Shown here: positions 26,893 through 34,632 of the stretch, one piece after another
Numbering within the stretch: position 1 is the stretch's first letter
Layout of the letters: each line of letters begins with the position of its first letter
The notes under the pieces: model-generated
What the model was told of the DNA's origin: nothing
Database searches by the model: none
The model's input: the letters and a program-made list of their open reading frames with translations, nothing else
Program-made: the position numbers and the translations under genes
Assembly: GCA_021777105.1 (NCBI GenBank)
Contig: JAIQZQ010000098.1
Coordinates: 62,001 to 126,000 of the forward strand
From: Candidatus Anammoxibacter sp.
Lineage (GTDB): Bacteria; Planctomycetota; Brocadiia; Brocadiales; Anammoxibacteraceae
Length of the DNA: 64,000 nt
Direction: 5' to 3'

Positions 26893-28587
26893 ATGAAAAC
26901 AAAGATTCTTCTAATAGATGACGATGAAACTCTATTAACCGTAACAAAAAAAGTTCTTGAACGGGAAGAGTATGAAACCTTAATAGCCAATAATTACAAC
27001 CAAGCCCTGGAAATGCTGGATCAAGTAGATTTTGAACTTATAGTTACAGATGTTTTATTGGGCAATCATACCGGCATTGATATTTTACGCGAAGTAAAGA
27101 GACGAGATTTGATATGCCCGGTTATATTGATTACCGGATATCCTAATATTGATTCCGCGGCTGAAGCGGTTCGTTTAGGGGCTTATGATTACATACCTAA
27201 ACCTGTTAAGATAGAGGATTTATTACACGCAACTAAAATGGCCTTGCACCACAAAGCGGCGCTTGAAGAAAGGGATCAATACCGGTTAAACTTTGAGGCT
27301 ATCTTTAAAAGCGTTAAAGATATAATTATTACGGTGGATAAAGATCTGAATGTCATGGAGATTAATAAAGCGGCTGAAGAGATGTTTAAAGTTGCCGCCG
27401 GCGATGTTAAAACAAAGCCTTATAAGAAAATATGCAAAGAAAAACGCGTGGAGGAGGCCCTTGGGGAGACTATTAAAACGAAAAAGCCGGTGGAGATTCG
27501 GCGTTTTGAGTGCAACAGCAGCAGCCTGTCAAAACATGTTGTTAGTTTAACCACGTATCCAATACTTGACCGCCATAGAAAATTTAATGGTTGTGTCTTG
27601 GTTTTAAAAGATGACACACGCCTGGTTGAACTTGAGCGTAACCTTCATGAACGCCAACAGTTTCATAATTTAATAGGCAAAAGCTCCAAGATGCAAAATA
27701 TTTACTCTTTAATAGAAGACCTTTCTGATGTTAAGACTACTGTCCTGATAACAGGAGAGAGTGGAACCGGCAAGGAGCTTGTTGCGGACGCGCTGCATTG
27801 CCGATATGGGCAATCCAACAAACCTCTGGTTAAGGTAAACTGCGCCGCCCTATCAGACGAACTGCTTGAAAGCGAGCTGTTTGGCCATGTTAAAGGCGCG
27901 TTTACAGGGGCTGTTAATGAAAGGATAGGCCGATTTCAAATGGCTAATGGAGGCTCTATCTTTTTAGATGAAATAGGAGATATTTCAAATAAAATGCAAC
28001 TACGGCTATTAAGAATTCTTCAGGAGATGGAATTTGAGCGTGTCGGCGATTCTACAACCGTCAAAGTGGATGTTAGAGTTATAGCCGCCACTAATCAAAA
28101 TCTTCGTGAAAAGATTCAAGAGGGAACATTCCGGGAAGACCTTTATCACAGGTTGGCGGTTATGCAATTGGATCTGCCGGCGCTTAGGGAAAAAGTTGAA
28201 GATATTCCGATGCTGGTAGAGCATTTTCTTGGAAAGTTCAACAATAAATTTAAAAAGAAGATCGACGCAATATCCGACGATGTTCAAAAAATATTTGTGG
28301 ATTATGCGTGGCCGGGAAATGTCAGGGAACTGCAAAACATATTAGAACGCGCCTTTATTGTTTGCCGCAAGTCCGTTATTACCATTGACGATCTCCATTC
28401 TGATTTTGTGAGCGCTAACATGCCTCAAATTAATCATATAAAAGAAAAAAAGAACATTGATCGTGAAGTATTAGCTCAAACATTAGAAAAGACCGGCTGG
28501 AACAAGGCCAAAGCAGCACGCCTTCTGGGAATAAGCCGAAAATCAATTTACGAAAAATTGAAAAAATACAACATATCAAACGATTGA
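26893..28587 (+). CDS. NtrC-type sigma54-dependent response regulator: REC-PAS-AAA-HTH
   Basis: The receiver has LIDDDET, phospho-Asp in IVTDVLLGNHTG and Lys in YIPKPVKI. A PAS domain (about 135-245) is unusual for the class. The AAA domain shows GESGTGKE (Walker A), GAFTGAV (the sigma54-contact loop), GGSIFLDEIGD (Walker B) and the Arg-finger region. The C-terminal Fis-type helix-turn-helix reads KAARLLGISRKSIYEKLKK. It is therefore competent to activate RNA polymerase with sigma54. Two strong sigma54 promoter candidates lie downstream (28884 and 30164), so they are likely targets. There is no ribosome site because the four-helix insertion ends at its start. Confidence 0.93.
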   Translation: MKTKILLIDDDETLLTVTKKVLEREEYETLIANNYNQALEMLDQVDFELIVTDVLLGNHTGIDILREVKRRDLICPVILITGYPNIDSAAEAVRLGAYDYIPKPVKIEDLLHATKMALHHKAALEERDQYRLNFEAIFKSVKDIIITVDKDLNVMEINKAAEEMFKVAAGDVKTKPYKKICKEKRVEEALGETIKTKKPVEIRRFECNSSSLSKHVVSLTTYPILDRHRKFNGCVLVLKDDTRLVELERNLHERQQFHNLIGKSSKMQNIYSLIEDLSDVKTTVLITGESGTGKELVADALHCRYGQSNKPLVKVNCAALSDELLESELFGHVKGAFTGAVNERIGRFQMANGGSIFLDEIGDISNKMQLRLLRILQEMEFERVGDSTTVKVDVRVIAATNQNLREKIQEGTFREDLYHRLAVMQLDLPALREKVEDIPMLVEHFLGKFNNKFKKKIDAISDDVQKIFVDYAWPGNVRELQNILERAFIVCRKSVITIDDLHSDFVSANMPQINHIKEKKNIDREVLAQTLEKTGWNKAKAARLLGISRKSIYEKLKKYNISND

Positions 28588-28608
28588 ACATCCCCTGGAA
28601 GTGTAACC

Positions 28609-28638
28609 GTGACACAAGTGTATAGGTGACACAAGTGT
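28609..28638 (+). repeat. Direct repeat GTGACACAAGTGT, two copies
   Basis: Copies at 28609-28621 and 28626-28638, spaced 17 bases, each with an internal ACAC/GTGT dyad. They lie just after the NtrC stop and about 250 bases upstream of a sigma54 promoter. They could be enhancer sites for the activator or a degenerate terminator. Confidence 0.6.
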
Positions 28639-28883
28639 GTGGGTAACACTTTTTGCCGGCACATAAAACTTAAATAATAAATATTTGCCGCCATAATTCC
28701 CTTTCATTATAGATAGCATATTATAACTATCAAATGGCAATGCTGGGAAAATAAATTATACGTAAACTGCTGAATTATTGGTAATTACCTATTCCATTCA
28801 TACATACTTCATTTGTGCGCCGTTCTGATAACGCTAACTAAAAGTTAAATATTTCTCCCTGTTTCCACACTTTTCACTCTAAA

Positions 28884-28899
28884 TGGCATACAGTATGCT
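28884..28899 (+). promoter_or_regulatory. Sigma54 (-24/-12) promoter candidate 1
   Basis: TGGCATACAGTATGCT has GG and GC separated by exactly ten bases, as in TGGCAC-N5-TTGC, with T for C and A for T as the only differences in the conserved words. It lies 297 bases after the sigma54 activator gene and about 475 bases before a response-regulator gene. Confidence 0.7.
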
Positions 28900-28911
28900 T
28901 ATAAGTTAAGT

Positions 28912-29373
28912 GAAATTTATGTGGCTATTCATTGTGTTAATTTTGTTGCGCCGCCATTTCAGTGGCATATTCTATATTGCGCATTAGCCTTGGGGCTCCT
29001 CGCCCCCGGACTATTGAATTTAAAGCCCTGAAAAGGCGGCATTATAATAACCCCAAAAGAATCCTGGGGTTAAGATAAAACAAATTATATGCCCATTATG
29101 GGCCAATATCATTGGATTACGAAAAAATGGGCTTTAGACATACCTCATTTATAATGTGCTTGATCTCGCAAGATATGTTTTTGATTTAAAAGCAGGCGGA
29201 GTAAAGCAATATTTTTTAGCCCTTTGCTTTAAAATCAAAAAGCATTAAACCTTGTTCTTTAATCGCTTTTTGTTATTTTTTACATAATTCAAAGATATTG
29301 CCTGTTTAGACGGAGCAATGTTTTCGGGGCTATTGTTATTTTGACGCTGAATAGTTACTTAAAGAGAAATGAT
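28912..29373 (+). other. Long structured leader or small-RNA region without a gene
   Basis: No coding frame of note is seen. It holds small dyads (GGGGCTCCTCGCCCC near 28994; AACCCCA with TGGGGTT at 29049-29072) and a long imperfect hairpin (arms 29178-29194 and 29225-29241, 16 of 17 pairs), followed by T-rich sequence. With the sigma54 promoter just upstream this is either a long 5' leader of the receiver gene at 29374 or a regulated small RNA. Confidence 0.5.
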
Positions 29374-29733
29374 ATGCAGACTTTGCTTATTGTTGACGAC
29401 GACGCTAATTTACGCCGATTGTTTTGCAAGACTTTTAAAAATAAGTATAAAGTTCTGGCGGCTAAAAACGGCTATCAAGCTTTAAATACAGTCACAACTA
29501 ATAAAGTGGACATTGTCATGCTTGATTACCATATGCCTGGAATTGATGGAATTGAGACTTTAAAAGGCATAAAACAACTTGATGACAAAATACCGGTTAT
29601 TATAGTTACATGCGATACTTCAAAAGGTTTGCCGGCTAAAGCAAAAAATTTGGGCGCGTCAGGGTATATTCCAAAACCTTTTGCTCCTGATGATATTGTA
29701 ACTATTGTTTCCTGTGTCTTAAATGAAAAATAG
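29374..29733 (+). CDS. Single-domain response regulator
   Basis: ATG 29374 is chosen because it starts the first receiver strand (MQTLLIVDDDAN) behind AAAGAGA; a TTG at 29341 is a longer alternative. The 119 residues form a full receiver with the acidic pocket, phospho-Asp in IVMLDYHMPGIDG, Thr in IIVTCDTS and Lys in YIPKPFAP. There is no output domain, so it acts like CheY or Spo0F in a phosphorelay. It follows the sigma54 promoter candidate at 28884 and is probably activated by the NtrC-like regulator. Confidence 0.88.
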   Translation: MQTLLIVDDDANLRRLFCKTFKNKYKVLAAKNGYQALNTVTTNKVDIVMLDYHMPGIDGIETLKGIKQLDDKIPVIIVTCDTSKGLPAKAKNLGASGYIPKPFAPDDIVTIVSCVLNEK

Positions 29734-29760
29734 TAGTCATTGCTTCATTGGCTCTTGATG

Positions 29761-29903
29761 AGAAAAAATTAAAGGACGTGAAACTATAGTTAATGCATTA
29801 CATAAAACTGATGGAAATAAGCAACGCTGCCGGGCTTCTTCTCGGCATATGCAGAGAATCCATATACGAAAAAGTAAAAAAAGGCAACATATATGTCGAT
29901 TAA
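29761..29903 (+). pseudogene. 3' remnant of a second NtrC-type activator gene
   Basis: In one frame the sequence reads ALHKTDGNKQR, and after a 1-base shift AAGLLLGICRESIYEKVKK, matching the end of the intact activator (ALEKTGWNKAKAARLLGISRKSIYEKLKK). The DNA after the stop also resembles that after the intact gene, including the downstream sigma54 promoter. A cassette of activator, promoter and receiver was duplicated, and only the last about 40 codons of the second activator survive. Confidence 0.8.
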
Positions 29904-30163
29904 ACATAGCGCGAAACTGTAACGGTGACGCTTTTTGTTGTCACGCAAAAATTAAATAAAAATATTTAGAGCTATTATTGTCCCACGTTATACATAATTC
30001 CCTTCGCTGTCAAATGGCATACCTATACATATAAAACAAATCATAACTCGATGAATTCAACGGCGCTTAAACAGTCCGCTTATGTTTTTTTTCATGCCCG
30101 TTTCCTTTGGCTCTAACTAAAAGCTTAACATCTTGCCGTTGCGTCAATGCTCTTCGCTAATAA

Positions 30164-30179
30164 TGGCATACAATATGCT
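30164..30179 (+). promoter_or_regulatory. Sigma54 promoter candidate 2 (duplicate of the first)
   Basis: TGGCATACAATATGCT differs from the promoter at 28884 by one base and keeps GG-N10-GC. The 170 bases upstream also resemble the first region (both contain CTAACTAAAAG-TTAA and AAATGGCA words). It lies 60 bases before a broken receiver gene. Confidence 0.65.
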
Positions 30180-30225
30180 TGTATGTAAACTTGATTATTT
30201 TATCAATTTTTATTAACGACTCTAA

Positions 30226-30500
30226 AAGAGAGACAAATTCAAAGTTTTGTTAGACATTGATCTTACAAAACAAGAGTGGTTATATTTATACGGTTTAATT
30301 AAAAATGGCGCATTGTTGCGTAACATACCAATCATAATGTGCGCGGCATCCGCCACAAAGGGAAACATACTAAAAGCTATGCAATGCGGCGTGTCTGATT
30401 TTATAAGAAAACCATTTGACAGGGATTTGTTGCTAAAAAATTAGATAAATGGATTAATAAAAAACAGATGCTACCCGCTAATTTGGCGATAAGCAATTAA
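30226..30500 (+). pseudogene. Broken receiver-domain gene
   Basis: The frame begins just before the third receiver strand (KVLLDIDL) and continues with NIPIIMCAASATKGN and GVSDFIRKPFDRD, then shifts by one base at a run of A near 30435 and goes on as LDKWINKKQM. The first half of the receiver (acidic pocket) is missing. It resembles the receiver parts of the CheX-like/receiver proteins at 32231 and 42570. It follows the second sigma54 promoter, so it is the decayed counterpart of the regulator at 29374 or of a larger gene. Confidence 0.75.
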
Positions 30501-30547
30501 AGAACGCGCTGTTATCAGTATGAAAACTTAAAAAGAGTCTGTTAAAT

Positions 30548-31060
30548 ATGAAAACAGTTCCATATACGGAAATAACTAATATTACGGAAGCGGTAAAGGT
30601 TGTTGTCGACTATATTTTTAAGGGATCTAATGTTAGATATAATCTCGCAATACAGGACAACATCAGACATGTTAGAGTTAATATAGCGCAAATAAGTAGG
30701 GTAATCATAAACATATTAAAAAATTCAGTTCAGTCTATGTCTAATGGCGGTAAAGTTACAATAGAGATAAAAAATACAACTGTTTTCGATGATAAAATAG
30801 TGGATTATGTTTCAGTTCTGGGAAAAGGAAATTACATGCAGATCTCTATTGTTGATGATGGAATCGGCATATCAATGGGAAATCTTGAAAAAGTATTTAA
30901 GCCTGGTTTTTCTACAAAGCAAAATAGCGCAGGGCTCGGTCTTGCTATTGCTAAATCTATCATAATTAATCATAACGGTTATATTGAGATAGAGTCTGAA
31001 AAGGGCTACGGCACCTCTTGCCATATCTATTTGCCTGTCTCCTGGAAAGATGCCAATTAA
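30548..31060 (+). CDS. Orphan histidine-kinase ATPase domain (truncated kinase)
   Basis: The 170 residues are a complete HATPase_c domain: N box IINILKNSVQSM, G1 DDGIGIS, F box FKPGFSTK and G2 SAGLGLAIAKSI. There is no HisKA or sensor domain. The start (TEITNITEAVKVVVDYIFKGSNVRY) corresponds to the point where this domain begins in large PAS hybrid kinases. That and the broken genes around it suggest the end of a decayed kinase, although the ATP site is intact and a frame-preserving ATG is present, so a functional anti-sigma-like or regulatory ATPase cannot be excluded. Confidence 0.75.
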   Translation: MKTVPYTEITNITEAVKVVVDYIFKGSNVRYNLAIQDNIRHVRVNIAQISRVIINILKNSVQSMSNGGKVTIEIKNTTVFDDKIVDYVSVLGKGNYMQISIVDDGIGISMGNLEKVFKPGFSTKQNSAGLGLAIAKSIIINHNGYIEIESEKGYGTSCHIYLPVSWKDAN

Positions 31061-31118
31061 GACTTGGCCACTTTGTTTATAAACAATAATCATTAATATT
31101 TTAGTTAGGAGGTGTCCC

Positions 31119-31211
31119 ATGAAAATCAGTGAATTCCTGATATCAAAGCATTGTATTACAAAACTGCACCTTAAAAACGCTTTAATGATGCAAAAACATA
31201 ATAAAAGCTGA
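31119..31211 (+). CDS. 30-residue MshEN-like fragment
   Basis: TTAGGAGGTG gives a strong ribosome site. The product (MKISEFLISKHCITK, LKNALMMQKHNKS) matches the first half of the MshEN-like proteins at 31305 and 33417 and stops where those continue with a second RVGEIL motif. It is either a truncated gene or a tiny leader protein. It is about 90 bases upstream of a full copy. Confidence 0.5.
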   Translation: MKISEFLISKHCITKLHLKNALMMQKHNKS

Positions 31212-31304
31212 ACCTGCTTTTTAGACCGTTTCTAAACGTTCTTGCTTTGCTATTACAGTTGTTTTAGGGGTAATAATTAATTTATAAATGTGATGAAGGC
31301 TATT

Positions 31305-31556
31305 ATGAAAATAGGTGAATATTTTGTGTCTAAAAATTATATTTCACGTAAAGACCTTAACAAGGCGCTGGAGTTGCAAAAGCAGAATAAAAACCTGCGA
31401 GTTGGTGAAATTCTTGTAAAAACAGGAGCCGTTTCGCCCAGAGATTTAAGAGCTTATGTTATTGATTTTATGATCCAAAATGAACAATCCGATCTTGAAA
31501 AATTCTTAAGTCAAAATCAAATCAATGAGTTGATTGAATGTTTGACAAACACTTGA
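31305..31556 (+). CDS. Small stand-alone MshEN/GspE-N-like protein
   Basis: ATG 31305 lies seven bases after AAGG; a GTG at 31290 is an alternative. The 83 residues carry two copies of the (K/R)XGE(Y/I)(F/L) motif, MKIGEYFVSKNYISRKDLNKAL and RVGEILVKTGAVSPRDLRAY, the helical pattern of the N-terminal domain of type II secretion and MshE ATPases. In MshE the longer form binds c-di-GMP. The same module occurs at 33417 and inside CheA at 44940-45180, so it is probably a local regulatory adaptor. Confidence 0.7.
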   Translation: MKIGEYFVSKNYISRKDLNKALELQKQNKNLRVGEILVKTGAVSPRDLRAYVIDFMIQNEQSDLEKFLSQNQINELIECLTNT

Positions 31557-31562
31557 AAACTA

Positions 31563-32204
31563 ATGGGCCGTCAATTTATCATTACAACGGCCGGTATAAT
31601 TCAACGCAAAGTGATACCACAACCAAGATATCATTCGTTTGCCTTGCCATTTGTTAAGGGGATTTATTTTTCAGACTCTTTAAAAGCAATCTATAAAATA
31701 AAAATGCAAAATAAACTTAAAAAATTATACAAATGCGACCCACTTGCTATTTTTACCGATAATATTGGCAATTGTATAAACAGTAATAAAAGAAAAAACG
31801 ACAATGGTAAATCAATTGCCGTAAAAGGAAGGATTCTGCTAATGGACGACGATGATGTTTTTCGAGAAACTGTCGGTCGTTATTTAGCCCGTATAGGATA
31901 TGAGATACAGTTTGCTACAAATGGTATAGAAACAATAGAACTGTACAGAAACGCAATAAATATTAATCAACCGTTTGACGCTATTATTATGGATATAACA
32001 ATTCCAGGCGGCATGGGAGCTAAAGAGACAATAAAACATCTTCTTAATATTGACCCTGAAGCAAAAGCTATAGTGTCTAGTGGCCTCATTACCGATCCGG
32101 CAATATCCAATTACCGGGAATACAGTTTTAGAGGAGCTCTCCCAAAACCTTATAGCACTAAAGAATTAAACAAAGTTTTGCATAATGTTATCAATGGAAG
32201 TTAG
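31563..32204 (+). CDS. Orphan response-regulator receiver, hybrid-kinase type
   Basis: Residues about 88-210 form an intact receiver: GRILLMDDDD, phospho-Asp in AIIMDITIPGGMGAKE, Ser in AIVSSG and Lys in GALPKPYS. The PGGMG and DPAISNYREYSF wording is typical of receivers at the end of large hybrid kinases, like the gene at 34078. The first about 87 residues match nothing, and the true start may be nearer 31704. With the orphan ATPase domain upstream, it looks like pieces of a hybrid kinase separated by an MshEN-like gene. Confidence 0.7.
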   Translation: MGRQFIITTAGIIQRKVIPQPRYHSFALPFVKGIYFSDSLKAIYKIKMQNKLKKLYKCDPLAIFTDNIGNCINSNKRKNDNGKSIAVKGRILLMDDDDVFRETVGRYLARIGYEIQFATNGIETIELYRNAININQPFDAIIMDITIPGGMGAKETIKHLLNIDPEAKAIVSSGLITDPAISNYREYSFRGALPKPYSTKELNKVLHNVINGS

Positions 32205-32230
32205 GAAACCTTATCTTCACGCGCATATTT

Positions 32231-33262
32231 ATGGACAAAAAGATAAAAAACGCAAATTTTCCAAAACTGGAAAACTTAATCAATGAATGCATTGAAAGGC
32301 TTGCCATAGACTGGCCAAAGATAATTGGGCAAGGTGTAAACCTGATGTTCGATAAATTTGAATGCAATTCATCTAATGAGTTTATATCCCGGATAAATAA
32401 TCTTACAACAGTATTAGAATATGAGATTACCGGCGAATTCGCCGGAATATTCTACTTCATGTTTCCAAGTCGAGACGCCGCAATTATTAGCGGTTCATTT
32501 TTGATGGAAGATGAAGAAGATGTAAAGAAAAATGCATCCACCGAGCTAATAACCGAGGATTATCAGGAAGCTTTCATTGAATTTGGCAACCAAACCGCGG
32601 CAAGTTTTGACAATATATTTAGGATTCAATTTCCTGAAAATGACGATACGCATGTAAAGTTTAAAAAATCACATTTTCCCCCATTCCCTTCGGATGAAAT
32701 CGAAGATCTGTTTCCAGCCGTCGCTGATGACGATGTATTTATAGCAAACTCTCAGCTTTCAGTTTGGACCTTTGATAAAGGAGATGTTAGCCTGGTCTTT
32801 CCTATAGATGTCGCTGAAAGCTTTTATAATGAGAAAGTGACTCTTTTAGACATAAAATCCTTTGCGCAGATAATATTTGTGTCTAACTCCAGATCTGATA
32901 TATCTTTTTTTAAAAAATACATTCGCAATACAAAAAATTATGCGCGTATTTTTTCAGATGGAAAAGCGTTAATTGCTAAATTACAAAGTGAACGGAAAGA
33001 TCCCGATCTTATTTTATTAGATTTAGATTTTGAAGACTATGATGATAATGGTTTTTCATTATTAAGAAAAATTAAACGCAATTTTCTTCTTGAATCTATC
33101 CCTGTTATAACATGTTCATCCAAACCTACAAAAAACCTTATTATAGAATCGTTAAATCTGGGAGCGTCTGATTTTCTGGTAATGCCGTTTAACGAAGATC
33201 GATTATTCGAAAGATTAGAGAAATATACAAAAAAGCAAACAATAGATGATATTGATTATTAA
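32231..33262 (+). CDS. CheX/CheC-like domain fused to a degenerate receiver
   Basis: The N-terminal about 205 residues resemble the CheC/CheX/FliY phosphatase fold, with the EXXN catalytic motif in AFIEFGNQTAASFDNIFR and the ITGEFAGIFYFMF strand. The C-terminal receiver keeps phospho-Asp (LILLDLDFED), but the acidic pocket has become SNS (IIFVSNSRSD) and the conserved Lys is Met (FLVMPFNED). It may therefore bind a partner without normal phosphorylation. It is paralogous to the protein at 42570 in the chemotaxis locus, whose receiver is altered at a different site. There is no ribosome site before the ATG. Confidence 0.8.
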   Translation: MDKKIKNANFPKLENLINECIERLAIDWPKIIGQGVNLMFDKFECNSSNEFISRINNLTTVLEYEITGEFAGIFYFMFPSRDAAIISGSFLMEDEEDVKKNASTELITEDYQEAFIEFGNQTAASFDNIFRIQFPENDDTHVKFKKSHFPPFPSDEIEDLFPAVADDDVFIANSQLSVWTFDKGDVSLVFPIDVAESFYNEKVTLLDIKSFAQIIFVSNSRSDISFFKKYIRNTKNYARIFSDGKALIAKLQSERKDPDLILLDLDFEDYDDNGFSLLRKIKRNFLLESIPVITCSSKPTKNLIIESLNLGASDFLVMPFNEDRLFERLEKYTKKQTIDDIDY

Positions 33263-33416
33263 ATATAAAACATTAAGAAAAAATTAATAGATCCAATATG
33301 GATTATATAGAAATATCTAAATTATAAACGTAAAAAGAAATTAATCATTTTTGTATTTATTATTCCTGCAAATTACAGGAATGATATGCGGCGCGCCTGT
33401 TGCCGGGAGGATATCT

Positions 33417-33683
33417 ATGAAAATCGGCGATTATCTAGTAGAAAACAGACATATTACACTAGAAGCTCTAAACAAAGCCTTAGAAATACAAAGCAGGAAT
33501 AAAAATCAGCGCATAGGCGAGATACTTGTCGAAATAGGCTCTATTTCAGATGCAGGTTTACACAAACATATCAAGAATTTTTTAAAAGATGTAATAGACG
33601 CAAACCTGGGAGACTGGTTAAGCCAGGATGAAGCTGATAAATTCATGGCTGAAATCAGATCTTTAAAGAAAAACAAAGAGTGA
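33417..33683 (+). CDS. Small stand-alone MshEN/GspE-N-like protein, second copy
   Basis: ATG 33417 has GGGAGG six bases upstream; the frame is open further up but without a site. The 88 residues read MKIGDYLVENRHITLEALNKAL, then RIGEILVEIGSISDAGLHKHI, the same two-motif helical module as at 31305, with a short Lys-rich tail. Overall similarity to the first copy is strong, including NKALE and QRIGEIL. The module and the following intergenic DNA were duplicated together. The function is unknown; c-di-GMP binding is a guess from the longer MshEN family. Confidence 0.72.
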   Translation: MKIGDYLVENRHITLEALNKALEIQSRNKNQRIGEILVEIGSISDAGLHKHIKNFLKDVIDANLGDWLSQDEADKFMAEIRSLKKNKE

Positions 33684-33727
33684 ATCTTAATCATTTGCAA
33701 ATTTTCTTTCCGAGCCCTAAAAGCAAA

Positions 33728-33800
33728 AAAACAAAATTAAAAGCTGGAGCAGTCTTGTAGACCGCTTCAAAAAGTTTTTGCTTTGCGATCACAGTTGCCA
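33728..33800 (+). repeat. Duplicated intergenic motif
   Basis: This stretch (AAAAGCTGGAGC, CTTGTAGACCGCTTC, TTTTTGCTTTGCGATCACAGTTG) matches 31190-31262 after the truncated MshEN-like gene (AAAAGCTGAACC, TTTTTAGACCGTTTC, GTTCTTGCTTTGCTATTACAGTTG). It is probably the tail of another decayed copy of that gene. Confidence 0.6.
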
Positions 33801-33876
33801 TTGAAACTTAACGAATTAATCTTTGAATATGATCGGACTTTGAAATATTTTGTCAAAAATTGTCAAAATTTAACTA

Positions 33877-34062
33877 CTAAGGGTCGGCTCAAAAATAACT
33901 TCGGCTTTTTGGCTGTAATTTTGCGTTAGATTTGCGAGATATGATTGAGTCAAATTCGTAGCGTAGCCTTAGCTACGTGAGAATTTGACGATTGAATATC
34001 TCTCAAAGATAATGTGAAAGTACGTCCAATAAAACCGAAGTTATTTTTGAGCCGACCCTTAG
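33877..34062 (+). mobile_element. MITE-like element with perfect 28-base terminal inverted repeats
   Basis: The outer 28 bases at each end (33877-33904 and 34035-34062) are perfect inverse copies, beginning CTAAGGGTCGGCTC. The middle holds a further nested dyad (GAGATAT, TCAAATTC and GTAGC with their complements), so all 186 bases could fold as one imperfect hairpin. It has no open frame and lies just before the gene at 34078. It looks like a non-autonomous transposable element; TA or ACTA may be target duplication. Confidence 0.8.
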
Positions 34063-34077
34063 ATACTAAACATAAAA

Positions 34078-34521
34078 ATGAAAAAAGAAGCCCCTAAATC
34101 TTTTAATACAAATATTAGCGCCAAAGATTCTCCGTTAATTTTAATGGGTAGAATACTAATTATGGATGATGATGAAGCTATAAGATATATCGGGAAAGAG
34201 GCTCTGGGTTTTATTGGTTATAGTGTTGAGTGCGCGATAGATGGAAATGAAGCTATTGAAATATATAAAAAAGCCCAAAAAACCGACAACCCTTTTGATG
34301 TTGTAATACTAGATTTATATGTTCCGGCAGGTATTGGTGGCGAATATACAATAAAACAATTGCGTGAAATAGACCCTGACGCAAAAGCAATAGTATTTAG
34401 CGGTAATCATAACGATCCGATTCTCGCGGATTATAAAAAATATGGTTTTGATGCTGCCATGACCAAACCATTTAAAATAGATGAAATACGTGAAATTTTG
34501 CAAAATCTGATTAATAGGTAA
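34078..34521 (+). CDS. Orphan response-regulator receiver, hybrid-kinase type, second copy
   Basis: After about 20 unmatched residues the protein is a full receiver: GRILIMDDDEA, phospho-Asp in VVILDLYVPAGIGG, Ser in IVFSG and Lys in AMTKPFKI. It is close to the receiver at 31563 (same ETIKHLL/YTIKQLR and DPXXXXYXXY wording). Position 34144 is an alternative start. It directly follows the MITE-like element, which may have separated it from an upstream kinase part. It lacks any output domain. Confidence 0.75.
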   Translation: MKKEAPKSFNTNISAKDSPLILMGRILIMDDDEAIRYIGKEALGFIGYSVECAIDGNEAIEIYKKAQKTDNPFDVVILDLYVPAGIGGEYTIKQLREIDPDAKAIVFSGNHNDPILADYKKYGFDAAMTKPFKIDEIREILQNLINR

Positions 34522-34632
34522 TCTTTTGCGCGCTTTATAGGCGTCTCTTTAAATGGGGCTGAAAAGTTAAGTCAAAAGAGCGCGGAACAGTTGTCGGTTA
34601 TTTATAGCTTTATATAGAAAGGACGCAATATT

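Noticed and set aside
28609..28638. Possible CRISPR-like repeat
   Set aside because: Only two 13-base copies with a 4-base gap; far too short and no array.
28975..29000. Third sigma54 promoter (TGGCAT...TTGC)
   Set aside because: The distance between GG and GC is not ten bases, so it does not fit the -24/-12 spacing.
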